Assembly: GCA_963210315.1 (NCBI GenBank)
Contig: OY723305.1
Coordinates: 558,001 to 622,000, forward strand
Direction of reading: 5' to 3'
DNA: 64,000 bases
Source: Rhynchopus euleeides
Taxonomy: Eukaryota; Euglenozoa; Diplonemea; Diplonemida; Diplonemidae
The position numbers and the translations under genes are program-made. This document shows positions 1-11,306 of this stretch, piece after piece. Each line of letters starts with the position of its first letter. Positions within the stretch are counted from its first letter, which is position 1. The notes under the pieces are model-generated. The model saw only the letters and a program-made list of their open reading frames with translations, did no database searches and was not told the DNA's origin.

Positions 1-112
1 GTCGGGTGCCGGAGGAAACCAAAAAATGGCTTTCGGGACCATGATTTCGACGCTGCCCCCTGATATGTCACGGCCGTCAAAGCGCAAGGACTTGGTTACT
101 AGACGGGCACGC

Positions 113-178
113 GAGATGGGGGGTCTGGGGGGCAGGGCCCCCCAGCCGCCGGAGGCCACGGTAGTGAGCATCTGTTCA
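113..178 (+). repeat. 60-bp hairpin repeat, copy 1
   Basis: Copy of a dispersed repeat that reads G-tract, a hairpin core close to GGGGGGCGGAGCCCCCC, then AGCCGCCGGAGGCCACGG and TAGTGAACATCTGTTC. This copy has GGGGGGCAGGGCCCCCC at the hairpin. Confidence 0.85.
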
Positions 179-287
179 CTGTGGGCGTACAGATTCTGTG
201 TGAGTTGGCTGCGTCCTCCTGAGGCTACTGGAGTGGGTGGATTCCCTGACCCGGTGGGAATCGAATGACTTGAGTACGAGACATACG

Positions 288-352
288 CCACAGGGGGGTC
301 TGGGGGGCGGAGCCCCCCAGCCGCCGGAGGCCACGGTAGTGAACATCTGTTC
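288..352 (+). repeat. 60-bp hairpin repeat, copy 2
   Basis: Same unit as copy 1 with a perfect GGGGGGCGGAGCCCCCC hairpin, followed by the CCGCCGGAGGCCACGG stretch and GAACATCTGTTC, which is itself close to palindromic. Confidence 0.85.
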
Positions 353-374
353 CTGCAAAACCATACTCTCTTCG

Positions 375-640
375 ACGTCGACCCAGTGAAAGTGGGTTGA
401 CGCTTGGTCGACGCTTGGTGAGCGTCGACCCAGTGTAACCGGGCCAACGCTAGGTTAGCGTCGACCCAGTGTAATAAATGGGTTGACGCTTGGTCCAGGC
501 TTGAATGGCAACCCAGTTCCACTAGGTCGACGCTCCAAGCCTCGACCAAGCGTCAACCCAGTCCACTGGGTCGACGCTTTTTTATGGGGGGGGAAACCCA
601 AAATCACTGGGTCGACGGTCGACGCTTAGCGACATGCCTG
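375..640. repeat. Palindromic array of a GTCGACCCAGTG-type motif
   Basis: The motif GTCGACCCAGTG and its reverse complement CACTGGGTCGAC alternate with AGCGTCGAC and GGTTGACGCTTGGTC, so the left and right halves can fold on each other. The array ends in a G-run, then AAACCCAAAAT, one more motif copy, and GCGACATGCCTGGCAGG. The same ending closes the array at 62631-62860, which is built on a quite different motif. Confidence 0.8.
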
Positions 641-760
641 GCAGGAAAGCTGACCTGAAACGGGGGGGGGGGGGGTGGCGTGGCGGGGGCTGTCGTGTGG
701 AAACACGAACAAAATTCGAATAGAAAGACGTGTCTGACAATCTCACAGACAATCACTCGG

Positions 761-3700
761 TCAGTGCAGTATGATCTGGAAGGGCTTGCGGCACCTGGTC
801 CTGAAGCACTCCTGCAGGCGTGCTGCCGCAGGGGGCGCCGTGTCAATCACGCCGGAGATCCATTCGGCGTCCTGCGGGATGGCGTGGGGGGTGCTCACAG
901 CAATCACAATGCGGTGGCGTGGCACGTCCATACCTCGAAGTTGCCGTCGACAATCATGCCGGCACACTTGTTCCACTGCGCCATGGGGTCGCTGCGCTCA
1001 GCACGCGCCAGCTCGTACATCCACTCCTCTGCGCGCCCCGCCTCCTTCGGCCCCAGCACCTGGTGCACGCGCAGCGGGACGTCTGCCACCTTCTTGAAGG
1101 ACACCACGTCCACCAGGCGCATCAGCATGGCGTGCTGTGCGTCGCGGTGCACCGCAGGATCTACCAGGATGCCTGCCTCCAGCATGCAGCAGAGGCGCTC
1201 CAGCGCGTGGCCCCATGTGATGACAGGCGTCAGGAAGGAGAAGCGCCGCATCGTTGCGTTCCCGATGTTGCCGACCCGCCCCTCGCCTGACACAGCAGAG
1301 GCGCTGGTGTCGAGGGACATCTCCGACAGATCTGCGGCGCACTGCAGCAGGCATGCGCACCCGAGCACCTTGTGCTGCGTCGCCACCTTTGCGGCGTTGA
1401 AGGAGCACGCGAACCGGTCGCCCGAGAACACCTCGCTCACGCCCCTGTGCTTCAGGCAGCTCTGCAGCACGGTGTCCAGCAGTGCCGCGTGCAGGGCGAT
1501 GGTGCTCTCGTCCACAGTGCCCTGGATCTTTCCGTGCCAGCCGCGTACGTTCAGCACAACGTACGTGAACTTCTTCCTCCCCAGCAAGCAGTGCAGCCGC
1601 TGTCCCCCGTCCCCTGTTCGGCTTGAGTTGGACGCAGAGGTCTTGCCTGAATCGCTGCTGCTGGACGACTGGGACACGTTCCCGTCATCCGTGGCGCAGT
1701 CCTTCTCCAGCTGCACCGACTGCGGCATGAAGCTCTTGTAGAGGCGCAGGTTGTCCAGCATCAGCCGGATGGCTGTGTTCATCGCACCCAGCTCTGTGAT
1801 CAGCGACGTGCCCTGCGGCACGCTGTCCAGCCGCATCACAGCCGCCTGTGCCATGATGGCGGCCGTCTGCTCGAAGGGACGTGTCATCAGGTTGTTGAAC
1901 ACCATGAACACCACCATAGATGTCGCCGCAATCGCCACAATCACCATGATCGTCGCGTTCGCCTTCTGCGTCAGCTCCTTGTTTGTGTTGTCCTCCTGAG
2001 CCTGCACGGCCACAAGTGTGGACCGCCGGTTCGCGTCCACAACACGCATGATGTCGTCACGCGGAACCAGCACAGCCACAGTCCACCGCACGCCAGCCCG
2101 CTGAACCCCGTTCATGTCCAGCGTCTTCGTCTGTGCAAAGTAGCGCACCGACGGCACGTCGCGCACCAGCCTGTCCTGTGTGTGCAGCAGACTCACCTCA
2201 CGGCTATTCAGGCCCAGGTGCCGCACAACATGCAGGCTGTCGATGCGCCCCTTGAAGAACTGCCCCGTACGGTAAGGGTTGGCATGGGTGCGGACGTTGT
2301 AGTGAATGTGGTAATACTGCATTGTTGTATCAAAGGCCTTCCTCATATCCTGGCCACTGTCGTACAGTGTACCGTTGACGTACACACGGCACCGCCCATC
2401 ACCAACCACAGCAGTCACCGTGGTCCATGCATCCACAGGGAACCCACCGTCGAACGCCTTCGTGCGGCACCCATACCGCAGCACGAACAGGTACAGCTGC
2501 CCGTTCGCAAACAGCCGTACGTTCGCATCACCCACAAGAGAGTCGCTGAAGAGGCGCGGGGTGGTGGCGTGCGGTGTTGTTTCCGTGTACCGTACATCTG
2601 GGCGGATGCGCAGACTCACCGTGTACGCCCTCTCCATGGACACGTCAGGGCGCAGCAGGCACCGCTTCACAGACTCCGTCGCTGTCGGACGCCACGAGTT
2701 TGCAACACACTCCGTCCCGTCCGTATGTGTCAGTGTCTCCGAAAACGCCTCGTACCTGCTGCGCCACGGCTCCCCAGGCCCGCTCACCTGCGACTGTGCC
2801 ACGATAGGAGTGCGCCGCGTCATATTCCGGTAGATGTGCAGTGTGGTCGCACCGTCGAATGCCAGCACCTCCTTCTGCAGCTGTGCGTCGTACATCACGC
2901 ACGCACCACACCCACCATCGCGCATCTCCGCATTCCAGTTGTGCACACCTGTGTCGGCAGCACGCCCACCAGAGGCTGCCACCTTCACAAGCGTCATGTG
3001 CGGCTGCTCTCTGTAGTGCTGCTGCTGGTCGAATTCCCCTGCGTGTGATGTCCACTCCTCCGCATCATCGAGGTAGTTGGCAAGTGCAGCCACCCGAACG
3101 CTGGGGTGTGTGTGCATGTGGACCAACCCATAGAAAGGTTCGAGGGCCTGCACGTGGGCAAACCCGTGCGTCAACGACCCAGTGGTGCCCACGTTGCTTG
3201 CGCCGAGGATCGCTCTGTCCACTGTGTCGACCACCAACACAGTCATGTTGCTGTGGAGGAGAGGGTCGGTGATGGCAGATACCGCGTCAGAATGAAGGTT
3301 CGGGAACAAGGCACCGGTGATAAACCCGGCGATATTTGTCAACACCTCAATCGTGCCGTGGTACTCACCTGCGCCATTGTACAGCGGACGGTACGCAGAC
3401 ATCGGATAGAAGTCCTGGAACTCGAGAGGGAATGTGACACGGGCAGCCAGCCACGTGGTGTGCCCAAGCACCTGGCCAGAAGTGACAGCGAGAGGGTCGC
3501 CGAGGCTGCCAGCGAAGACACGGCTCGCATTGTGCTGGTAAACAGGGATAGTCGTGTCATAGCGGAACTTGCGTGTCACTAGGTTTTCTGTGTACCGATT
3601 GACACCGTACCGCCACCCCTCCTGCGTATCCGCCACACTCCCATTCACACCGTCGGTGCGCAGCTCGTCAGACCTGTCGTCCGTCTTGTAGTACATGTTC

Positions 3701-4996
3701 ATGAAGAAGCCGCGCGTTGTGAACACTTGGGACCGAATGCTCTCGGTGGTGGTGTCGACATTGCGTTGCATCCTCAGGAAGTCAATGAAGCGTGCATCGA
3801 ACTGCGACCACGACCCGTTGTACTCAAAGAACATGTCCTGCATCATCTTAAGCCTGTGCTCCATCGCAACGATCTCCCGCTGCAGCAGCACCAGCACACG
3901 GTTCACCGCGTTGGTGCGGATGGTGTATAGGTCTACCGTATTCTTCTCCGAGTTGTCGTGTGCCAGCACCAAAGCAGACTTGCCGTTCTCCAGCGCTTTG
4001 TCGGTCGACTCCTTCCCTGCTGTGTACGTCAGCGAGAAGGTTGCAACCGCAATCAGCAGCAGTAGCGTCAGGCTCAGCCCTAGGCTGACCACTTTCAGCG
4101 GGATGCTGAAGGTGTTGACACGCACTGCGAGAGGCAGCTGCGCCGCGTCACGCCGCTGCCGCACAACAAGCACCGCCAGCACCACCAAGTCCACACACAC
4201 CACGACGATGCACACAACCGCCCCCGCAGACAGCTCAAAGTCGGGCGACGTGTCCAGCTGCGGACCAGTTGTGTCAACCACAAATGCTGGAAGCGGTGCA
4301 GGTGTAGGTGCCGCTGACGGTGGTGGCTCCCCACGCGTGAAGGACATCGCGTCCAGTGCATACCCAGACCCGGGGATGTGGCGCCCACCCCCGTTGGACA
4401 CAAACGCCTGCAGCTTCCGTGTGGCGTGGAAGTCCACCGTGTGCACGGGGATGGACGTGTGGTGCGAGTACGCCCTGACTCGGTACCACTGCAGGTAGTA
4501 CGGAGCACTGACAAGGATGTACGCCTTGGCACCTGCCTCCTCTGCGTTGCGCACCGTCATCACCAGCGTGCACCGCCCCGTCTCAGGCACGAGCAGGATC
4601 TTGCCTGCCAGCCCTGCGTAGTCCGACACAGAGCAGCCCTGGTTCGCGAGCTCTGTTGCATACACAACCTCGTCCTGCTGTGCGGTGTACGGCATGTCCC
4701 ACGACGTGTGCATGAGGGTCTCCTTCTCGCGCGGTCGCAGGTTGTTTCCAAACAGGCACAGCTTCTCTGCACCCGGCAGCTGCAGCTCCACCGTACACAC
4801 CTCGCACAGCGGCTCCGGCGCCTCCTCCCTTACGCACATGCTGAACAGCGACGTGAAGCCCGTCGTGCAGGAGTCCCACGGGTAGTCCTGTGGGTTGTCG
4901 TAGTAACCTTCCGGCATGTCGTTGCACTCATACTGAAGCTTCCCCGTCACCTTCACACCCTTGTCGAGTGCGGCAAACACATAGGGGGCCTTCGCT
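761..4996 (-). CDS. Receptor-type cyclase-like protein, main part (PA, LamG, HAMP, pseudocyclase)
   Basis: Two exons: 934-4996 and 761-871, joined across a 62-bp intron (872-933; GAG|GTATGG to CGCAG|GACGCC). The splice restores a C-terminus like the paralogues (ends RKPFQIILH). In order I see the end of a first PA domain (VFAALDKGVKVTG), a Cys-rich stretch, a second PA domain (GCSVSDYAGLAGK), two TM segments, a long sensor-like extracellular region with a LamG/pentraxin-like insert (RLFANGQLYLF, CRVYVNGTLYDSG), a TM segment (ATIMVIVAIAATSMVVF), a HAMP-like linker, LRLYKSFMPQSV, and a class III cyclase fold. The metal-binding FTDI is replaced by VLNVRG and the Asn/Arg motif is gone, so catalysis is unlikely. 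The C-terminal EEWMYEL helix is shared with the other family members. The 5' end is abnormal: coding breaks at a repeat terminus near 4984, and the missing N-terminus seems to lie at 11307-11911. A pyrimidine-rich stretch followed by CCAG precedes 4996 on the coding strand and could be a splice acceptor (cis or trans). Confidence 0.8.
872..933 (-). other. 62-bp spliceosomal intron
   Basis: Donor GTATGG and acceptor CGCAG on the minus strand, phase 0 on both sides. Without splicing the ORF ends in a tail unrelated to its paralogues. With splicing the last 36 codons align with the common C-terminus (compare GSRDVLRIVV and GARKPLLLCI with RCRKPFQIIL). Confidence 0.8.
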
Positions 4997-6377
4997 CTGG
5001 AGTGAGAAAAGTGAGAAAAAGTGAGCCCAAAAATGGAAAAAATGGCAAAAAAAAGAGTGTGGGGAGTTGGGTCCAGTTTAGCAAAGTTGTCATATTTTTC
5101 GGGTGTTTTCTGAATGGGGACACCCGAAGAACCCCATGACATGGTCATGACATGTCGCGATCTGCAAAATTGATCTTCACCTGACCGTGAAGACCGGAGG
5201 TGGTGAACACAGTGTTACGCAATCACTTTAGTGGCGTCCCCACAGTCCAGCGGGATCCGGTGTGCCAGGTGGGGGGAGGCGTCGTGGCCTTGGGACACCA
5301 GGTCAGATGCGTGTTCCCCGTTGAGGGGAATTCCAAAGAAGACGTGCGGGTTCCCTTGGTATTTTGAGCGTCTCATTGTTCCAGGTAGACCGATACCCCT
5401 CCGGCTAAATTGGCCAGGTTGGCGAGGCGTTCATGGCGTGTTAGCACTACACCCCTTAATCAGGTTTTTGGTTCCCATGGCGACACCCTCTTCGTCTAGG
5501 GTGAGCCTGTAGTGGAGGCAACCTACCTGCGCCGAAATGTCTAGTGCTGTCGAGACCCCACGGGAGGCAGCGAGGAAAACGCTATTACCTGGGATCCCCC
5601 GTGTTTAAGCCCCCCCTGGGGGGTCTGGCAAGGGGGGGCTTAACTACAGGGGGCCTCAAGTTGTCAATACCACCGCGATGAGCCCGATGACCTGAGGGCC
5701 ATCCTCCAGCACCCCGTCGAGGGGCGCTACACCTTCACCCCCTCGCGAGCGGCTCATGAAAGCGATACAGGAGACGGGCGCTGTATGACAAGGCCGTACG
5801 GCTGGGGACGAACCCAGTTCCGGAGGGGTTCATCCCCGAGGCGATGAAACACGTGAGCTACGGGACTGGGCGGGCCTGGGCGGAGATGCAGGTCGAGACA
5901 GGTCGCAGCCCTGCACCTGGCCGCACAAGCTCTGGGTTTTGCGACGATCCGGCTGCAGGGACCGCTGCGTCGATCCAGCAGCCTGCACGAGGTGTAGCCA
6001 TGCGGCACCGCCTAGCCCTCCCATCCGGGGCCCCCCTCCAGCGCGCGCAGTCGCTGCATCGGGGGGACGCGGAGGAGGCGGAGCTGGTGAAGCAGCTCGC
6101 GGAGGCCTGCGTCAGGGAGAAGCGTGACGATGGCGAGTTCTGCGAAGCAAGAGCGCATCAGGTGGCTGCAGGAGGACCTGTGCCGGATCGTCGAGCCACC
6201 CAACGGCAGGCAGCCCCTGCAGGGTTCAGGTGTGGCAGTGTGTGCGGCAGCATTTCCAGACTCGGTGAGACAGGAGGCATTTGGGTCGGGGATGGCTTGC
6301 AGACAAATCCGTACGGGAAGTTGGTGTGGTGCTGTACAATGCACATGTCGGGCGGGCGTGTCCTGCACATGTGGGTG

Positions 6378-6500
6378 GCAGGGCTCTTCGTAACAATCGA
6401 CCCAACGACCCACCGAATTTGGTAAGGGGCTTGGCATGGCACGAATCATGTCAACCTGTGAACAGACGTTCACTACGGCGGCTGGGGGGCTCGACCCCCC
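6378..6500 (-). repeat. Dispersed repeat copy (inverted relative to 33265-33390)
   Basis: Shares ATCGACCCAACGACCCACCG, the following ATTTGGTA-like text, and the end GTTCACTACGGCGGCTGGGG with the reverse complement of 33265-33390. It ends in a degenerate version of the 60-bp hairpin unit. Confidence 0.7.
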
Positions 6501-6678
6501 TGTGGCATGTCCTTGCGCGACAATTTATCGTCACATCGGGTAGGGTCCGGGCTACCCAGGATGCAGCCCAATTCACACCGATCTGCGCCCGCCGTTTTGC
6601 AATTTGGGTTAGCGTGCTGGCATCGCAGCCTGGCACCGAGGGACCATGCCGTGAGTAACCGCGCCCACCAGGAATAAA

Positions 6679-6738
6679 TGTTCACTCCCATGGCCTCCGG
6701 CGGCTGGGGGGCTCCGCCCCCCAGACCCCCCTGTCCAG
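6679..6738 (-). repeat. 60-bp hairpin repeat, copy 3
   Basis: Minus-orientation copy: TGTTCACT, then GGCCTCCGGCGGCTGGGG, the hairpin GGGGGGCTCCGCCCCCC, and AGACCCCCCTG. Confidence 0.85.
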
Positions 6739-7976
6739 CAGGGACAGGCACCCCGTTTGAAAGGCAGCCTACTGGCTCCTGCGTGTCATTTGAACATGAT
6801 GCACACTGTGCGAAGTGACGTAAGAGTTCACGCGCCTATTTCAGGGCGGGGGGGGCAAGCCGCTGTCGATACCACGTCATCGTCCGCCAAGCTATACCCC
6901 CAACTCGTCAATCCTGGGGGAGGTCCTGCACCCCCAAGGAAGATAAGGTTAAACCCCCACCCCCACCCCGCGCTTCGCGCGGGGTGGGGGTGGGGTCGCG
7001 GGGCCGCGCTTCGCGCGGCCCCCCGCGCAAAAGTTTCAGCAGGGGATGTGCTGTCCTGCGCTGGACGCGGGGGGCGGTGGGGCGCCGGGGGGGTGACGAC
7101 TGGCCGATGGCCAGGGGGTGCTGCGCGTTCCCGTGCGCTCAAAAAACGATGCGCAAGGGGGCTGGTAAAGGGTGGACCTCTCCCTCACGGAGAGCCGCCC
7201 GTGCGGGGGTGGGCGCGAACCCGACCCGGGAGGCGCGCGTACTGGGGACAACAACTGCCGAGGCGGGCCGAGCGGGGTGTGGTCCAAAGCTGGCGGCACG
7301 CGAGAGGGAGGCGATCGACCACTGACTGGGCGACGGGAGGGGAAAGAGTTGGGCGGGCAGCTGCAACGCGAGGCGCAGTCGGAACTGGTGCACACCTTCG
7401 AGGTCACCGAAAGGGCTGCCGCGGAGCGGGAGCGGATCACCGACGCGTTTGTTGACTTCTGGCACAGGAACGAGGGCGGCTGCCTGTCACGAAGTTGTCT
7501 GCCGGCCGTTCCTGTGGAACCTCAGCGGACACCGGCGGCGACTACGCCGGAAAGCTGGCGACAGGGCTGCACGGGCTTACTTTGCTACCCGGGGGCGAAC
7601 CGAGGGACTGCTACACTCCCTTCTCTGCTCACGGGTGTCTGCTGCATCTCGAGGCGAGAAGCTGCACGGGAATGAAGGGTAAAGGGGGTGCGAACGAGAC
7701 GGAGGAGCACAGCGCAGGGGCGCGGTAGAGATGTGTGTGACGAGGGCGCGGGTGTCAAAGCTGTGCTTCCTGAGTGGCGGAACTGGCGGAGGTCGGCAGC
7801 GTGAGGCGAGGGCGGGCCGGACGACGCTGCCGAAACCCCGGGATACCTCCCTCGAGGTGGTGACGGGCAACGGGACGGAAGCCTCAGTTGGTTGCAGCGG
7901 GAGGGACGGAGCACTGCGATCGCCGAAAAGCCACTGAGTGACTGCGATGGAGTGGGGGAGGAAGGCGACCTGGGGG

Positions 7977-10900
7977 CATGACACAGTGTGTTAGAAGCCA
8001 GGGGGGGCATGACACAGTATGCTGGAAGCCTGGGGGGGCATGACACAGTGTGCTAGAAGCCTGGGGGGGCATGACACAGTGTGTTAGAAGCCTGGGGGGG
8101 CATGACACAGTGTGTTAGAAGCCTGGGGGGGCATGACACAGTGTGCTAGAAGCCTGGGGGGGCATGACACAGTGTGCTAGAAGCCTGGGGGGGCATGACA
8201 CAGTGTGCTAGAACCCTGGGGGGGCATGACACAGTGTGCTGGAAGCCTGGGGGGGCATGACACAGTGTGTTCGAAGCCTGGGGGGGCATGACACAGTGTG
8301 CTAGAAGCCTGGGGGGGCATGACACAGTGTGTTAGAAGCCTGGGGGGGCATGACACAGTGTGCTAGAACCCTGGGGGGGCATGACACAGTGTGCTGGAAG
8401 CCTGGGGGGGCATGACACAGTGTGTTAGAAGCCTGGGGGGGCATGACACAGTGTGCTAGAAGCCTGGGGGGGCATGACACAGTATGTTCGAAGCCTGGGG
8501 GGGCATGACACAGTGTGCTAGAAGCCTGGGGGGGCATGACACATTGTGTTAGAAGCCTGGGGGGGCATGACACAGTGTGTTAGAACCCTGGGGGGGCATG
8601 ACACAGTGTGCTGGAAGCCTGGGGGGGCATGACACAGTGTGCTAGAAGCCTGGGGGGGCATGACACAGTGTGCTAGAAGCCTGGGGGGGCATGACACATT
8701 GTGTTAGAAGCCTGGGGGGGCATGACACAGTGTGCTAGAAGCCTGGGGGGGCATGACACAGTGTGTTCGAAGCCTGGGGGGGCATGACACAGTGTGCTAG
8801 AAGCCTGGGGGGGCATGACACAGTGTGTTAGAAGCCTGGGGGGGCATGACACAGTGTGCTAGAAGCCTGGGGGGGCATGACACAGTGTGTTCGAAGCCTG
8901 GGGGGGCATGACACAGTGTGCTAGAAGCCTGGGGGGGCATGACACAGTGTGTTAGAAGCCTGGGGGGGCATGACACAGTGTGTTCGAAGCCTGGGGGGGC
9001 ATGACACAGTGTGCTAGAAGCCTGGGGGGGCATGACACAGTGTGCTAGAAGCCTGGGGGGGCATGACACAGTGTGTTCGAAGCCTGGGGGGGCATGACAC
9101 AGTGTGCTAGAAGCCTGGGGGGGCATGACACAGTGTGCTAGAAGCCTGGGGGGGCATGACACAGTGTGCTGGAAGCCTGGGGGGGCATGACACAGTGTGC
9201 TGGAAGCCTGGGGGGGCATGACACAGTGTGTTAGAAGCCTGGGGGGGCATGACACAGTGTGTTAGAAGCCTGGGGGGGCATGACACAGTGTGCTAGAAGC
9301 CTGGGGGGGCATGACACAGTGTGCTAGAAGCCTGGGGGGGCATGACACAGTGTGCTAGAACCCTGGGGGGGCATGACACAGTGTGCTGGAAGCCTGGGGG
9401 GGCATGACACAGTGTGCTAGAAGCCTGGGGGGGCATGACACAGTGTGCTAGAAGCCTGGGGGGGCATGACACAGTGTGTTAGAAGCCTGGGGGGGCATGA
9501 CACAGTGTGTTAGAAGCCTGGGGGGGCATGACACAGTGTGCTAGAAGCCTGGGGGGGCATGACACAGTGTGCTAGAACCCTGGGGGGGCATGACACAGTG
9601 TGTTAGAAGCCTGGGGGGGCATGACACAGTGTGCTAGAAGCCTGGGGGGGCATGACACAGTGTGCTAGAACCCTGGGGGGGCATGACACAGTGTGCTGGA
9701 AGCCTGGGGGGGCATGACACAGTGTGCTAGAAGCCTGGGGGGGCATGACACAGTGTGCTAGAACCCTGGGGGGGCATGACACAGTGTGCTGGAAGCCTGG
9801 GGGGGCATGACACAGTGTGCTAGAAGCCTGGGGGGGCATGACACAGTGTGCTAGAAGCCTGGGGGGGCATGACACAGTGTGTTAGAAGCCTGGGGGGGCA
9901 TGACACAGTGTGCTAGAACCCTGGGGGGGCATGACACAGTGTGCTAGAAGCCTGGGGGGGCATGACACAGTGTGTTAGAAGCCTGGGGGGGCATGACACA
10001 GTGTGCTAGAACCCTGGGGGGGCATGACACAGTGTGCTGGAAGCCTGGGGGGGCATGACACAGTGTGCTGGAAGCCTGGGGGGGCATGACACAGTGTGTT
10101 AGAAGCCTGGGGGGGCATGACACAGTGTGTTAGAAGCCTGGGGGGGCATGACACAGTGTGCTAGAAGCCTGGGGGGGCATGACACAGTGTGCTAGAAGCC
10201 TGGGGGGGCATGACACAGTGTGCTAGAACCCTGGGGGGGCATGACACAGTGTGCTGGAAGCCTGGGGGGGCATGACACAGTGTGCTAGAAGCCTGGGGGG
10301 GCATGACACAGTGTGCTAGAAGCCTGGGGGGGCATGACACAGTGTGTTAGAAGCCTGGGGGGGCATGACACAGTGTGCTAGAACCCTGGGGGGGCATGAC
10401 ACAGTGTGCTAGAAGCCTGGGGGGGCATGACACAGTGTGTTAGAAGCCTGGGGGGGCATGACACAGTGTGCTAGAAGCCTGGGGGGGCATGACACAGTGT
10501 GCTAGAACCCTGGGGGGGCATGACACAGTGTGCTGGAAGCCTGGGGGGGCATGACACAGTGTGCTAGAAGCCTGGGGGGGCATGACACAGTGTGCTAGAA
10601 GCCTGGGGGGGCATGACACAGTGTGTTAGAAGCCTGGGGGGGCATGACACAGTGTGTTAGAAGCCTGGGGGGGCATGACACAGTGTGCTAGAAGCCTGGG
10701 GGGGCATGACACAGTGTGCTAGAACCCTGGGGGGGCATGACACAGTGTGCTGGAAGCCTGGGGGGGCATGACACAGTGTGCTAGAAGCCTGGGGGGGCAT
10801 GACACAGTGTGCTAGAAGCCTGGGGGGGCATGACACAGTGTGTTAGAAGCCTGGGGGGGCATGACACAGTGTGCTAGAACCCTGGGGGGGCATGACACAG

Positions 10901-11033
10901 TGTGCTAGAAGCCTGGGGGGGCATGACACAGTGTGTTAGAAGCCTGGGGGGGCATGACACAGTGTGCTAGAACCCTGGGGGGGCATGACACACTGTGTTA
11001 GAAGCCAGGGGGGGCCTGACACAGTGTGCAAGG
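7977..11033. repeat. 31-bp tandem array, about 98 copies
   Basis: The unit is CATGACACAGTGTGCTAGAA plus GCCTGGGGGGG (31 bp). The main variants are CTAGAAGCCT, TTAGAAGCCT, CTAGAACCCT, CTGGAAGCCT and TTCGAAGCCT. The first full unit (7977) and the last full unit (near 10984) share the otherwise absent variant GAAGCCAGG. Variant units recur in the same order in blocks (for example around 10206-10390 and 10505-10850), so higher-order duplication has occurred. The 31-bp period gives long minus-strand open frames that are artefacts of the repeat. Confidence 0.97.
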
Positions 11034-11139
11034 ACCACGTGGGAGTATGTCACTTCGGAGCCAGTTTTGTGTGGAACCCAATTTTTTCACCTCTGCCAGA
11101 AATTTTTTTTTCGAGATTTTTCGCAAATTTTGCATTGTC

Positions 11140-11305
11140 CCCAACACCCCTGTGTCACGGGACCTTCGCTCTGAGTCAGTGACACACAGTGACACAGAGC
11201 GAAGGCTTGGCGGCGTTTTTGCCGATTTCGCCTAAGGTGAAAAAAACCGCCTGTGTGACACACTGACACAATTTGACACAGTTTGACACAGAGCGAAGGC
11301 CCCCA
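11140..11305. repeat. GACACAG-rich inverted arm at right end of the 6.3-kb insert
   Basis: Contains ACCTTCGCTCTGAGTCAGTG, two copies of GACACAGAGCGAAGGC, and repeats of TTTGACACAG and TGACACACTGACACA. The left-hand ACCTTCGCTCTG is the complement of the right-hand CAGAGCGAAGG, so a smaller palindrome is nested at the end of the large insert. Confidence 0.75.
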
Positions 11306-11306
11306 T

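Larger units (their letters stand above)
1..366 (+). repeat. Dispersed repeat, left copy (pairs with 62247-62630)
   Basis: This stretch is about 90% identical by eye to 62247-62630 in the same orientation, including the text around AGATTCTGTGTGAGT and two copies of a 60-bp hairpin repeat. No convincing protein is encoded. The copy starts at or before the window edge. What follows it (375-650) is not homologous to what follows the right copy, until a shared tail near 600-640. Confidence 0.85.
5150..7976. other. Gene-free interior of the 6.3-kb insert, with hairpins
   Basis: There are ORFs, but none has a recognisable domain or believable composition. Visible structure: a C/G hairpin at 5601-5653 (AAGCCCCCCCTGGGGGG and its complement), hairpins at 6952-7025 built on CGCGCTTCGCGCG, the 60-bp hairpin repeat at 6679-6738, and a copy at 6378-6500 of a repeat also found inverted at 33265-33390. 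The stretch 7330-7480 reads as a short Glu/Arg-rich helix-like ORF but cannot be assigned. Confidence 0.6.
4984..11305. mobile_element. 6.3-kb insert bounded by GGGGGCCTTCGCTCTG inverted repeats
   Basis: The left end reads TA then GGGGGCCTTCGCTCTG. The right end is its exact 16-bp reverse complement CAGAGCGAAGGCCCCC followed by ATA. The insert contains no convincing gene. It holds the 31-bp array (7977-11033), whose core ATGACACAGTGTG resembles the GACACAG-rich arm next to the right end, which suggests a single element. It interrupts PA-domain coding sequence: coding 5' of the right end (11307-11911) stops at the terminus, and coding resumes at the left end with the missing last strands of a PA domain. 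Removing the insert at TA does not restore frame by my reading (off by one), so the exact excision or splicing route is unclear. Confidence 0.6.

Noticed and set aside
680-1741. 353-aa plus-strand ORF
   Set aside because: Antisense of the 761-4996 receptor; composition is that of a shadow frame.
5844-6425. 193-aa plus-strand ORF inside the 6.3-kb insert
   Set aside because: No domain, overlaps comparable ORFs in other frames, and its 3' end runs through dispersed repeat sequence.
7884-9875. Several minus-strand ORFs of 70-150 aa with MSCPPRLL and CVMPPQASSTLCHAPPGF repeats
   Set aside because: They are the three frames of the 31-bp tandem repeat read in turn; nothing suggests translation.
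7977-11033. Possible CRISPR array
   Set aside because: Units are contiguous 31-bp repeats with no spacers, in a eukaryotic context.
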